Source: Lamellibrachia columna
Taxonomy: Eukaryota > Annelida > Polychaeta > Sabellida > Siboglinidae
Length of the DNA: 64,000 nt
Direction: 5' to 3'
NCBI GenBank assembly: GCA_963662155.1
Contig: OY759266.1
Location: 61,464,911 to 61,528,910, forward strand
The translations under genes and the position numbers were made by a program. The notes beneath the pieces are model-generated. The model was not told the DNA's origin. It saw only the letters and a list, made by a program, of their open reading frames with translations, and did no database searches. Position 1 is the stretch's first letter, and each line of letters begins with the position of its first letter. Shown one piece after another: positions 34,001 through 46,811 of this stretch.

Positions 34001-37000
34001 TCCATCTTTAAGGTACGTCGTACTGGATGATGACTAGCAGTAGGGTTGAATTTATCCAACTTTAATGTACATTGTACTGGATGATGACTAGCAGTAGGGT
34101 TGAATTTATCCAACTATAAGGTACATTGTACTGTATGATGACTAGCCGTAGGGTTGAATTTATCCAACTTGAAGGTACGTCGTACTGGATGATGACTAGC
34201 AGTAGGGTTGAATTTATCCAACTTTAAGGTACATTGTACTGTATGATGACTAGCAGTAGGGTTGAATTTATCCAACTTTAAGGTACATTGTACTGTATGA
34301 TGACTAGCCGTAGGGTTGAATTTATCCAACTTTAATGTACATTGTACTGTATGATGACTAGCAGTAGGGTTGAATTTATCCAACTATAAGGTACATTGTA
34401 CTGTATGATGACTAGCCGTAGGGTTGAATTTATCCAACTTGAAGGTACGTCGTACTGGATGATGACTAGCAGTAGGGTTGAATTTATCCAACTTTAAGGT
34501 ACATTGTACTGTATGATGACTAGCAGTAGGGTTGAATTTATCCAACTTTAAGGTACATTGTACTGTATGATGACTAGCCGTAGGGTTGAATTTATCCATC
34601 TTTAAGGTACGTCGTACTGGATGATGACTAGCAGTAGGGTTGAATTTATCCAACTTTAATGTACATTGTACTGGATGATGACTAGCAGTAGGGTTGAATT
34701 TATCCAACTTTAAGGTACATCGAACTGGATGATGACTATTTATCCAACTTTAATGTACATTGTACTGGATGATGACTAGCAGTATGGTTGAATTTATCCA
34801 TCTTTAAGGTACATCGTACTGTATGATGACTAGCAGTATGGTTGAATTTATCCAACTTTAAGGTACATTGTACTGGATGATGACTAGCAGTATGGTTGAA
34901 TTTATCCAACTTTAATGTACATTGTACTGTATGATGACTAGCAGTAGGGTTGAATTTATCCATCTTTAAGGTACATCATACTGGATGATGACTAGCAGTA
35001 GGGTTGAATTTATCCAACTTTAATGTACATTGTACTGGATGATGACTAGCAGTATGGTTGAATTTATCCATCTTTAAGGTACATCGTACTGGATGATGAC
35101 TAGCAGTAGGGTTGAATTTATCCAACTTTAAGGTACATCGTACTGGATGATGACTAGCAGTAGGATTGAATTTATCCAACTTTAAGGTACATCGTACTGG
35201 ATGATGAATAGCAGTAGGGTTGAATTTATCCAACTTTAAGGTACATTGTACTGTATGATGACTAGCAGTAGGGTTGAATTTATCCAACTTTAAGGTACAT
35301 TGTACTGTATGATGACTAGCAGTAGGGTTGAATTTATTCAACTTTAAGGTACATTGTACTGTATGATGACTAGCAGTAGGGTTGAATTTATCCAACTTTA
35401 AGGTACATTGTACTGTATGATGACTAGCAGTAGGGTTGAATTTATCCAACTTTAAGGTACATTGTACTGTATGATAACTAGCCGTAGGGTTGAATTTATC
35501 CATCTTTAAGGTACGTCGTACTGGATGATGACTAGCAGTAGGGTTGAATTTATCCAACTTTAAGGTACATTGTACTGTATGATGACTAGCAGTAGGGTTG
35601 AATTTATCCAACTTTAAGGTACATTGTACTGTATGATAACTAGCCGTAGGGTTGAATTTATCCATCTTTAAGGTACGTCGTACTGGATGATGACTAGCAG
35701 TAGGGTTGAATTTATCCAACTTTAAGGTACATTGTACTGTATGATGACTAGCAGTAGGGTTGAATTTATCCAACTTTAAGGTACGTCGTACTGGATGACG
35801 ACTAGCAGTAGGGTTGAATTTATCCAACTTTAAGGTACATTGTACTGTATGATGACTAGCAGTAGGGTTGAATTTATCCAACTTTAAGGTACATCGTGCT
35901 GGATGATGACTAGCAGTAGGGTTGAATTTATCCAACTTTAAGGTACGTCGTACTGGATGATGACTAGCCGTAGGGTTGAATTTATCCAACTTTAAGGTAC
36001 ATCGTACTGGATGATGACTAGCAGTAGGGTTGAATTTATCCAACTTTAAGGTACATCGTACTGGATGATGACTAGCAGTAGGGTTGAATTTATCCAACTT
36101 TAAGGTACATCGTACTGGATGATGACTAGCAGTAGGGTTGAATTTATCCAACTTTAAGGTACATCGTACTGGATGATGACTAGCAGTAGGGTTGAATTTA
36201 TCCAACTTTAAGGTACATCGTACTGGATGATGGCTAGCAGTAGGGTTGAATTTATCCAACTTTAAGGTACATCGTACTGGATGATGACTAGCAGTAGGGT
36301 TGAATTTATCCAACTTTAAGGTACATCGTACTGGATGATGACTAGCAGTAGGGTTGAATTTAAACAAATTTTAAGGTACATCGTACTGGATGATGACTAG
36401 CAGTAGGGTTGAATTCATCCAACTTTAAGGTACATCGTACTGGATGATGACTAGCAGTAGTGTTGAATTTATCCAACTTTAAGGTACGTCGTACTGTATG
36501 ATGACTAGCAGTAGGGTTGAATTTATCCAACTATAAGGTACATTGTACTGTATGATGACTAGCAGTAGGGTTGAATTTATCCAACTTTAAGGTACATTGT
36601 ACTGTATGATGACTAGCCGTAGGGTTGAATTTATCCATCTTTAAGGTACGTCGTACTGGATGATGACTAGCAGTAGGGTTGAATTTATCCAACTTTAAGG
36701 TACATTGTACTGGATGATGACTAGCCGTAGGGTTGAATTTATCCATCTTTAAGGTACGTCGTACTGGATGATGACTAGCAGTAGGGTTGAATTTATCCAA
36801 CTTTAAGGTACGTCGTACTGGATGATGACTAGCAGTAGGGTTGAATTTATCCAACTTTAAGGTACATCGTACTGGATGATGACTAGCAGTAGGGTTGAAT
36901 TTATCCAACTTTAAGGTACATCGTACTGGATGATGACTAGCAGTAGGGTTGAATTTATCCAACTTTAAGGTACATCGTACTGGATGATGACTAGCCGTAG

Positions 37001-40000
37001 GGTTGAATTTATCCATCTTTAAGGTACGTCGTACTGGATGATGACTAGCAGTAGGGTTGAATTTATCCAACTTTAAGGTACGTCGTACTGGATGATGACT
37101 AGCAGTAGGGTTGAATTTATCCAACTTTAAGGTACATCGTACTGGATGATGACTAGCAGTAGGGTTGAATTTATCCAACTTTAAGGTACATCGTACTGGA
37201 TGATGACTAGCAGTAGGGTTGAATTTATCCAACTTTAAGGTACATCGTACTGGATGATGACTAGCAGTACGGTTGAATTTATCCAACTTTAAGGTACATC
37301 GTACTGGATGATGACTAGCAGTAGGGTTGAATTTATCCAACTTTAAGGTACATCGTACTGGATGATGACTAGCAGTAGGGTTGAATTTAAACAAATTTTA
37401 AGGTACATCGTACTGGATGATGACTAGCAGTAGGGTTGAATTCATCCAACTTTAAGGTACATCGTACTGGATGATGACTAGCAGTAGTGTTGAATTTATC
37501 CAACTTTAAGGTACGTCGTACTGGATGATGACTAGCCGTAGGGTTGAATTTATCCATCTTTAAGGTACATCGTACTGGATGATGACTAGCAGTAGGGTTG
37601 AATTTATCCAACTTTAAGGTACATCGTACTGGATGATGACTAGCAGTAGGGTTGAATTTATCCAACTTTAAGGTACATCGTACTGGATGATGACTAGCAG
37701 TAGGGTTGAATTTATCCATCTTTAAGGTACATCGTACTGTATGATGACTAGCAGTAGGGTTGAATTTATCCATCTTTAAGGTACGTCGTACTGGATGATG
37801 ACTAGCAGTAGGGTTGAATTTATCCATCTTTAAGGTACATCGTACTGTATGATGACTAGCAGTAGGGTTGAATTTATCCATCTTTAAGGTACGTCGTACT
37901 GGATGATGACTAGCAGTAGGGTTGAATTTATCCATCTTTAAGGTACATCGTACTGGATGATGACTAGCAGTAGGGTTGAATTTATCCAACTATAAGGTAC
38001 ATTGTACTGGATGATGACTAGCAGTAGGGTTGAATTTATCCATCTTTAAGGTACATCGTACTGTATGATGACTAGCAGTAGGGTTGAATTTATCCATCTT
38101 TAAGGTACGTCGTACTGGATGATGACTAGCAGTAGGGTTGAATTTATCCAACTTTAAGGTACATCGTACTGGATGATGACTAGCAGTAGTGTTGAATTTA
38201 TCCAACTTTAAGGTACGTCGTACTGGATGATGACTAGCCGTAGGGTTGAATTTATCCAACTTTAAGGTTCGTCGTACTGGATGATGACTAGCAGTAGGGT
38301 TGAATTTATCCAACTTTAAGGTACGTCGTACTGGATGATGACTAGCAGTAGGGTTGAATTTATCCATCTTTAAGGTACATCGTACTGTATGATGACTAGC
38401 AGTAGGGTTGAATTTATCTATCTTTAAGGTACATCGTACTGGATGATGACTAGCAGTAGGGTTGAATTTATCCATCTTTAAGGTACATCGTACTGTATGA
38501 TGACTAGCAGTAGGGTTGAATTTATCCAACTTTAAGGTACATCGTACTGGATGATGACTAGCAGTAGGGTTGAATTTATCCATCTTTAAGGTACATCGTA
38601 CTGTATGATGACTAGCAGTAGGGTTGAATTTATCTATCTTTAAGGTACGTCGTACTGGATGATGACTAGCAGTAGGGTTGAATTTATCCAACTTTAAGGT
38701 ACATTGTACTGGATGATGACTAGCCGTAGGGTTGAATTTATCCATCTTTAAGGTACATCGTACTGGATGATGACTAGCAGTAGGGTTGAATTTATCCAAC
38801 TTGAAGATACGTCGTACTGGATGATGACTAGCAGTAGGGTTGAATTTATCCAACTTTAAGGTACGTCGTACTGGATGATGACTAGCAGTAGGGTTGAATT
38901 TATCCAACTTTAAGGTACATCGTACTGGATGATGACTAGCAGTAGGATTGAATTTATCCAACTTTAAGGTACATCGTACTGGATGATGACTAGCAGTAGG
39001 GTTGAATTTATCCAACTTTAAGGTACATCGTACTGTATGATGACTAGCAGTAGGGTTGAATTTATCCAACTTTAAGGTACATCTTACTGGATGATGACTA
39101 GCAGTAGGGTTGAATTTATCCAACTTTAAGGTACATCGTACTGGATGATGACTAGCAGTAGGGTTGAATTTATCCAACTTTAAGGTACATTGTACTGGAT
39201 GATGACTAGCAGTAGGGTTGAATTGATCCATCTTTAAGGTACATCGTACTGTATGATGACTAGCAGTAGGGTTGAATTTATCCATCTTTAAGGTACGTCG
39301 TACTGGATGATGACTAGCAGTAGGGTTGAATTTATCCAACTTTAAGGTACATCGTACTGTATGATGACTAGCAGTAGGGTTGAATTTATCCAACTTTAAG
39401 GTACTTCGTACTGGATGATGACTAGCCGTAGGGTTGAATTTATCCAACTTTAAGGTACGTCGTACTGGATGATGACTAGCAGTAGGGTTGAATTTATCCA
39501 ACTTTAAGGTACATTGTACTGGATGATGACTAGCAGTAGGGTTGAATTTATCCAACTTGAAGGTACATCGTACTGGATGATGACTAGCAGTAGGGTTGAA
39601 TTTATCCAACTTTAAGGTACATTGTACTGTATGATGACTAGCAGTATGGTTGAATTTATCCAACTTTAAGGTACATTGTACTGGATGATGACTAGCAGTA
39701 GGGTTGAATTTATCCAACTTTAAGGTACATCGTACTGTATGATGACTAGCAGTAGGGTTGAATTTATCCATCTTTAAGGTACGTCGTACTGGATGATGAC
39801 TAGCAGTAGGGTTGAATTTATCCAACTTTAAGGTACATCGTACTGGATGATGACTAGCAGTAGGGTTGAATTTATCCAACTTTAAGGTACATCGTACTGG
39901 ATGATGACTAGCAGTAGGGTTGAATTTATCCAACTTTAAGGTACATTGTACTGTATGATGACTAGCAGTAGGGTTGAATTTATCCAACTTTAAGGTACAT

Positions 40001-40466
40001 TGTACTGTATGATGACTAGCAGTAGGGTTGAATTTATCCAACTTTAAGGTACATCGTACTGGATGATGACTAGCAGTAGGGTTGAATTTATCCATCTTTA
40101 AGGTACATCGTACTGGATGATGACTAGCAGTAGGGTTGAATTTATCCAACTTTAAGGTACGTCGTACTGGATGACGACTAGCAGTAGGGTTGAATTTATC
40201 CAACTTTAAGGTACATCGTACTGGATGATGACTAGCAGTAGGGTTGAATTTATCCAACTTTAAGGTACGTCGTACTGGATGATGACTAGCAGTAGGGTTG
40301 AATTTATCCATCTTTAAGGTACGTCGTACTGGATGATGACTAGCAGTAGGGTTGAATTTATCCATCTTTAAGGTACGTCGTACTGGATGATGACTAGCAG
40401 TAGGGTTGAATTTATCCATCTTTAAGGTACGTCGTACTGGATGATGACTAGCAGTAGGGTTGAATT
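22072..40466. repeat. 54-bp satellite array, about 340 copies (18.4 kb)
   Basis: The unit runs from GGGTTGAATTTATCCAAC to GATGACTAGCAGTA and repeats head to tail without foreign insertions. Variation concentrates at a few two-state sites: AGCAGT/AGCCGT, TAGGGTT/TATGGTT, CCAAC/CCATC, TACAT/TACGT, ATCG/ATTG and CTGGA/CTGTA. Because 54 is 18 codons, the one stop-free minus frame (LDKFNPTASHHPVRCTLK) stays open for up to 850 codons. It is broken only by a recurring 14-bp deletion, AAG-to-TAG changes and a recurring TTTAAACAAATT variant. Blocks are duplicated at several scales. I interpret it as satellite DNA, not a gene. Confidence 0.97.
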
Positions 40467-40572
40467 CAGTTTTCAAGATAGTTCCTATATCAAATGTTAC
40501 CATTTTCACACTGCATTTCGGAGTGTCACTAACGCTTAACATACTTGTACATTTTGGTAGGACCAGCTTTAT
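40467..40572 (-). other. Junction between satellite and transposase remnant
   Basis: The stop-free satellite frame continues here as a short non-repetitive stretch (VSDTPKCSVKMVTFDIG) up to Met 40542. It is in the same frame as the transposase remnant, from which a TAA at 40573-40575 separates it. It may be the former C-terminus of that protein. Confidence 0.4.
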
Positions 40573-41560
40573 TTATTTGTTATTGACTGGAGTGGAAGCT
40601 ATGAAATTGGCATCATCGACTTGTGTAGTTTCATTTAATATAGACAGACACAGCTGTGAATCAGATGATGGGTTGTAGTCTAATTTGCGGGGTTGTTTGG
40701 TGCCCAAATTCTTATCTAAGCGTTTCCTATTATTTCTCCGGAGCTGGGCGAGGTTAATGTTTTCATAGGACAGCCTTGTACACATTCCAATACTCATTTG
40801 TCGGCAACAGTATGGTGGCATTGACTTGTTGAAGGGCATTGACAGACTTCTTTTGGAAATAATTTGACTGCATATCGTGCATCATTGTTTCCCTTAACTA
40901 AAAGATATTCTATCTCTGGGGTGTGCATTACCCCTTTGTCTTGTGGCACTGCTTTAGCAAGAGCAAATTGAGATAACTTTTTTATGGAGGCATGTGTTCT
41001 GCACTATCCATGCTCTCAGTTTCTGTTAAAATAGTGGCATTTGCAGGCACACCATGTAAATTAATGTGATTACCAGATCGGTGTGCCTTTGGATCAGCAA
41101 TTTATATATCAGTGTTAAAAGTAAAGGACGTTTTGGCACTTTTCTTGGTTTTTATTGGGTTGTGTGCTTTGAATGTTATCAGATTTTCTGATAAATTAAA
41201 AATTTTCAGGAGAAATAATATTGCCCATATTGGGAATTTCTTCTGATGCAATTGAACAATTCCTAAATGATGATTTAAGATGGTACTGACCTACACCACC
41301 CTCACCCCTATAAATTTCCATTTGAAAATACCTTTGAAGGTGCCAGAGAGATAAATAATAAAGCACGGTCAACTGTGTGTTTTTTCCAACGTGTTAATTT
41401 TTCTTATTCAATTAATACTTTCGGATACATTGTTAGTGATACCACTGAATGGGTTAAACATATTAATTAATGGCATGATTAAAATATTCTAAATAGGAAC
41501 CAGTGCACATTATTGAAAGTTCATCATAATTTTATAATTTGTCAAACATTTCCTCATGTT
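40573..41560 (-). pseudogene. Transposase-derived remnant with SWIM zinc finger (MULE-like)
   Basis: Pieces readable in minus order: an EYFNHAIN region with NNVSES-IN (about 41420-41480), LQRYFQMEIYRG then GVGQYHLKSSF (about 41270-41345), RYAVKLFPKEVCQC PSTSQCHH (Cys-x-Cys...Cys-x-His, a SWIM finger, about 40820-40870), then MSIGM and NLAQLRRNNRKR (40700-40800). SWIM fingers plus an NN-x-SES-x-N block are found in MULE-type transposases and related domesticated proteins. Several stops (for example near 41465) and a shift at about 40805 make it non-functional. The family assignment is inferred from motif order. Confidence 0.6.
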
Positions 41561-42560
41561 TACAATGAAGTGGATCGTTTAGGTGATCTAAATAAATTGA
41601 TATTTCATCTGACTTCTGAATAGCACCACGAACTCTTTCAAGTTTATATTCTCCTGATTTGTTGCAAGGTACCTTTTCAACTGTGTCACAAGTGCTATAT
41701 CAAAGAAACGTCTCGTTAATACAGTGACTAGAGCTATTCCTTGTCTACAATTTTGTTTCATTGCAGAACACTAGCATAGCCATGAGTAGTTATCAAAGAA
41801 TTAGGAATATCTACTCAACTGCTCAATTAACAATGGAACAAATACTTAGCAGTTACATCAAACACTGTTAACATATTAGCAAAACCTCCAAATTACTCAC
41901 CTTACTGTTTGGTAATTGTGTTCAATAACAATGGTGTTCCATGAAAAACTTTACCGTTAGCCAAGTGATTATATCCTTTCCTGCCCTTAAATAAATCTAC
42001 ACCTAACTACAAATTTATAATTTTATTTGTTGTTTATCAGTTATTTTACAGTTTGTTCAAGTGTAGTTGCACAAAACGTCCTGTATAAAATATTAATCAA
42101 TAAAAAAAACAATCACGTGAATACAGTAGTTCACAAATAATGTCATACATATATATATATGTGTGTGCGTGTGCGTGTGTGTGTGTCATGCACAAATAAT
42201 GTCATACATATATGTTCATATATATTGGATATTATTACTGTAGCACAGTATACCTATTCAAATAAAACCAAACAAACAAGAAAATACTGTTATGATCATA
42301 TAGCGGCATGTGTAAGCCAAAGTTTCTATGTCGTCCGACTTTAACGCCGTGGAAAGGTGTGAACAGTTTTGTAGTGAATAGTATTGGTGAAACACAGTTT
42401 ATGTACTGCCATAACCATGTTCTTGTGGTATCCGCGGGTGTAAATCACTGGTAGAAGGCATGTTTGCGCAATAAATGTAGAGGTAGCGTCGTTTGTCGTT
42501 GGCCCTAGCAACCTGACACCTAGGACGTCAACGTGCGGGACGGGTCAAGACACTCGACAT
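41561..42560. other. AT-rich DNA, mostly unassigned
   Basis: The first 150 bp may still belong to the transposase remnant (SDEISIYLDHLND in a minus frame). At 42132-42154 and 42191-42213 a 23-bp segment beginning CACAAATAATGTCATACATA is directly repeated around a GT/GC microsatellite. Nothing else is recognised. Confidence 0.45.
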
Positions 42561-42640
42561 GACAACGCCACTGTGTAGTGTCAACGCCACTGTGTAGTGT
42601 CAACGCCACTATGTATTGTCAACGTCATTGTGTATTGTCG
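42561..42640. repeat. 19-bp short tandem repeat, 4 copies
   Basis: CAACGCCACTGTGTAGTGT and variants in tandem. The last copy carries CATTGTGTATTGT. Confidence 0.8.
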
Positions 42641-42887
42641 CCGCTTGTCACTCAGTCACAATGTCTGCTTTGTCGTCAGCCGCACGTACATTCCTACAAC
42701 CGTATGCTTGTTCGACGACGCGTGACTTGTTCACTTGTGTTCAGTCATATGTGTTGGGCTGTTTTCCACTGAGATCTGAGGCTTCTTTTTTAATTACAGT
42801 GCATGCGTCCGCTCTTACCAAATATTTGCATTCAACAGTAAAGCGGGGCTATGCGCAGAGCAATTTATTTGAGAACGATATATATAG

Positions 42888-43283
<396 letters not shown>

Positions 43284-44699
43284 GCGTTTGTTGCACTTTC
43301 AAATGCGTGTGTTCGCTGTACATGTTCTGTTATTGTTAAATCACTGAAAGCTGCACAGCCCACGAGCCTGTAGCGGCCTAGAGCACAACACCTGTGCATT
43401 GACGCCTCCGTGTACAAATATAGGTGTCGACCGCCGGCCGAGAGACCGCCGGCTGCGTCTCTCTATTGTAGGCTCTCTATAGAAAGTCCAAGTCGTCCGC
43501 ACCGGTGCTGTGGCTGACAAGGCGGAGACGAGACGACCCCGTTGTATATTGTCGCATAGTGTCGTGCCGTGACAGTGCCCCTTTGTTGTCAACCGCACAG
43601 CGCAGACATTCTCCGGGAAAGTATGCGTGCTCAGCGACGCGTGACGAGCTCAGCTGTGCGCACTCTAACCTCGTTGGCACGAGTGGATCTCTTATCACTG
43701 GCATTTGAAAAATCGGTAGGCTGACGGTCGGTCGAGGAGTAGTTGTCGGCAGATAAACTGTTGGCGACTACAGGTCGGTATGTGTATGGTAGGCTTAATG
43801 CGTATACAAATGTTAGGCCTTTCATTTCAGCAGACCAACCATTTTTTTAAAAGTTCCACTTCGACGACTTGTGTCATTAATATCGACTTGCTACTGAGCC
43901 AAAGAAGACCAATGAAATATAAATTAATGATCGACAGTTTCCGGGATCGTGAAATAAAAAAAAACAAAGCCAATACTCCGCAAAACTGTGCCTCTGTTCA
44001 TGCGCAGAAAGGGGTTCGATGGGGTCGTCCGCCCTGCCCCCCCCCCCGTTGAGCAACAAATCAAAGTTATGTCTCGGGGTATGCCCCCTCTGTACAAGAA
44101 CACATTCTAAATACGACCTACCCTCATTATTAACCCCCATTATTAACCTTTCATTATTAACCTTTCATTATTAACCTTTCATTATTAACCTTTCATTATT
44201 CTATACAAATCCATCGATGAATTACACATACTCGATTTTAAATCACCCAGATCAAATTTTTAAGAAAACTAAATTGGTAGCCAGGACAATAATAAACCCA
44301 TTGTCACCAATGACAATAATATAACATTCTAACTATGCAGTTTCTAATGATACCGCGTTGTATTCGTATTGGTAAAACCCACTACCGGAAGAATGTCGTA
44401 ATTCTAGAGCATGTGCAGTTAAGTGCAACTCGTTAAATGATAGAACACGAGCACAAGCCGCTGGTGAAGACTGGACAGGGTAACTGGACGACACTGGAAT
44501 GGAGGAGATGGGTTGGAACTTGATCGAGGAATCGTGACACGAAGGAGGCTTAGCTTAACCTGTCATTACTCTTTGAAGTAGAACAGTTGTCAAGAACACA
44601 AAACAAGGAGATTCCCTCGAGCCCAGGAAGTCAACGTCTCAAACTAATTTACGGAGATATTTTTGTCGTGAAATCTAAGATTGTAAACAGTTTCAGTAA

Positions 44700-44703
<4 letters not shown>
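43284..44703. other. Unassigned DNA with a short CTTTCATTATTAAC tandem
   Basis: Segment 43541-43660 is a diverged copy of 42626-42742. At about 44128-44200 a 14-bp unit (CTTTCATTATTAAC) repeats four to five times, and an 11-base C run lies at 44037-44047. No gene recognised. Confidence 0.5.

Positions 44704-44760
<57 letters not shown>
44704..44760. repeat. (GCC)19 trinucleotide run
   Basis: Nineteen uninterrupted GCC triplets directly abut the 38-bp minisatellite. Poly-Ala, poly-Arg or poly-Gly frames through it are not supported as genes. Confidence 0.98.
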
Positions 44761-44761
<1 letters not shown>

Positions 44762-45849
44762 GTAGTAGAATACCTTTGAGCAGGGCCCAGGAGCACCCAG
44801 TAGTAGAATACCTTTGAGCAGGGCCCAGGAGCACCCATTAGTAGAATACCTTTGAGCAGGGCCCAGGAGCACCCAGTAGTAGAATACCTTTGAGCAGGGC
44901 CCAGGAGCACCCAGTAGTAGAATACCTTTGAGCAGGACCCAGGAGCACCCAGTAGTAGAATACCTTTGAGCAGGGCCCAGGAGCACCCATTAGTAGAATA
45001 CCTTTGAGCAGGGCCCAGGAGCACCCAGTAGTAGAATACCTTTGAGCAGGGCCCAGGAGCACCCAGTAGTAGAATACCTTTGAGCAGGGCCCAGAAGCAC
45101 CCAGTAGTAGAATACCTTTGAGCAGGGCCCAGGAGCACCCAGTAGTAGAATACCTTTGAGCAGGGCCCAGAAGCACCCAGTAGTAGAATACCTTTGAGCA
45201 GGGCCCATGAGCACCCAGTAGTAGAATACCTTTGAGCAGGGCCCAGGAGCACCCAGTAGTAGAATACCTTTGAGCAGGGCGCAGGAGCACCCAGTAGTAG
45301 AATACCTTTGAGCAGGGCCCAGAAGCACCCAGTAGTAGAATACCTTTGAGCAGGGCCCATGAGCACCCAGTAGTAGAATACCTTTGAGCAGGGCCCAGGA
45401 GCACCCAGTAGTAGAATACCTTTGAGCAGGGCCCAGGAGCACCCAGTAGTAGAATACCTTTGAGCAGGGCGCAGGAGCACCCAGTAGTAGAATACCTTTG
45501 AGCAGGGCCCATGAGCACCCAGTAGTAGAATACCTTTGAGCAGGGCCCAGGAGCACCCAGTAGTAGAATACCTTTGAGCAGGGCGCAGGAGCACCCAGTA
45601 GTAGAATACCTTTGAGCAGGGCCCATGAGCACCCAGTAGTAGAATACCTTTGAGCAGGGCCCAGAAGAACCCAATAGTAGAATACCTTTGAGTAGGGCCC
45701 AGGAGCACCCAGTAGTAGAATACCTTTGAGCAGGGCCCAGGAGCACCCAGTAGTAGAATACCTTTGAGCAGGGCGCAGGAGCACCCAGTAGTAGAATACC
45801 TTTGAGCAGGGCGCAGAAGCACCCAGTAGTAGAATACCTTGCATTCCAT
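44761..45849. repeat. 38-bp minisatellite, about 28-29 copies
   Basis: AGTAGTAGAATACCTTTGAG then CAGGGCCCAGGAGCACCC repeats with a 38-bp period. Variants are GGCCC/GGCGC, AGGAG/AGAAG/ATGAG and CCAGT/CCATT. All three minus frames are open because the unit has no stop there and three units make 38 codons. I regard the up-to-401-aa frames as artefacts. Confidence 0.95.
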
Positions 45850-46811
45850 TTCGGGAAATTCCCTGCTGACTTTTGTTAACCAGCATTAAACGTTTCAGCC
45901 GGATCGCCGGTGGCAAAACACATTGTGATATATGGGAACTACACAGGGGGTAGTAGCAGGGTTGGTTGGTTGGTGGGGGCATCTACCGTCAGCCACCACT
46001 GGATGGCGTAACTGAGTGGAGCTGGTTACAGGAGTAGCCCTAGGCGTCTACCCGAGTCTCCCGGCCGCCACAGCTGTGTAGTATCACGGAGGCACTTTAA
46101 TTAAAATATTTGTCACGAGACGCGGGTTAATTGCTTCAGCGAGCGACCAGATGTTTCAGTGGATCGGTGCAATCGATCGCGGCCGGCCGGGCGCACTTCC
46201 GCTGCTCGCGGGGGGGGGAGGGTTGTCAGACGGCAGCCTTGTGGGAGCCTTCGTCGACGGCTTCTAATCCTCGGTCAGGTGACGAGACCAGACCGTCGGT
46301 TAACGCCGTAGAGTTGTTCGCAAGCTCTCCCGAACAGCAAGCCGGTTAGACGAAAACAGTTGGCTCTGCCCGTCCCCCGCCCGACCTGGCAGCGGTAGAG
46401 CCGCCGTACGGGTCGCTCTCGCCGCGCTAAATGGTTGTGCGTCTAACACCTGGCGAAGGTCCGTTATCTGAGGCTAGCAGGCCGCGTAGAAAAGTCTCAC
46501 AAAGCCGCCGCTTGTGCTATTTTGATATTCCAATGCATCGACGTTATACAGCTACTAGGGCGGTGGGGTGGCTCCGGCCGAGATGGGGGTGTGTCTAGTC
46601 CGGCCGCTACGCGCGCTGCAGGCGATAGCACTGAGGCGGCCGCGTCGCTTGAGCGATAGCCATCTGAATGCGGTTAGTCAATAAATAACGCGCATCTAAA
46701 GAATTCTTTAACGTTTCACATCTGGCCACTTGTCGTCGGCGCTGGCTCTAGCGGTGGCTGTGCAGTGGCGGCGGTGGCTGACTGGCTTGTAGGCTGCTGG
46801 CGGCGGCAGTC
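45850..46811 (+). promoter_or_regulatory. CpG-rich 5' region of ATOH8
   Basis: From about 46000 the DNA becomes strikingly GC- and CpG-rich compared with its surroundings (CCGGCCGCC, GCGGCCGC and many CG dinucleotides), continuing into ATOH8 exon 1. This resembles a CpG-rich promoter or 5' UTR of a developmental gene. Two E-box sequences, CATCTG and CACTTG, lie near 46719-46733, about 80 bp before the start codon. An AATAAATAA stretch near 46680 is the only TATA-like element. The transcription start cannot be placed. Confidence 0.5.

Noticed and set aside
22072..40466. CRISPR-like array
   Set aside because: Units are contiguous with no unique spacers, in a eukaryotic context.
22068..40542. 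Satellite frames as a large repetitive protein gene
   Set aside because: The frame is broken by recurring deletions and stops, the start is not convincing, and most variants are amino-acid changing. Satellite DNA explains it better, although expression was kept as an open question.
44644..45982. Minus frames of up to 401 codons over the 38-bp array, with poly-Gly, poly-Ala or poly-Arg ends
   Set aside because: The frames are open in all three registers because of the repeat and the GCC run. There is no domain and no splice signal, so they are artefacts.
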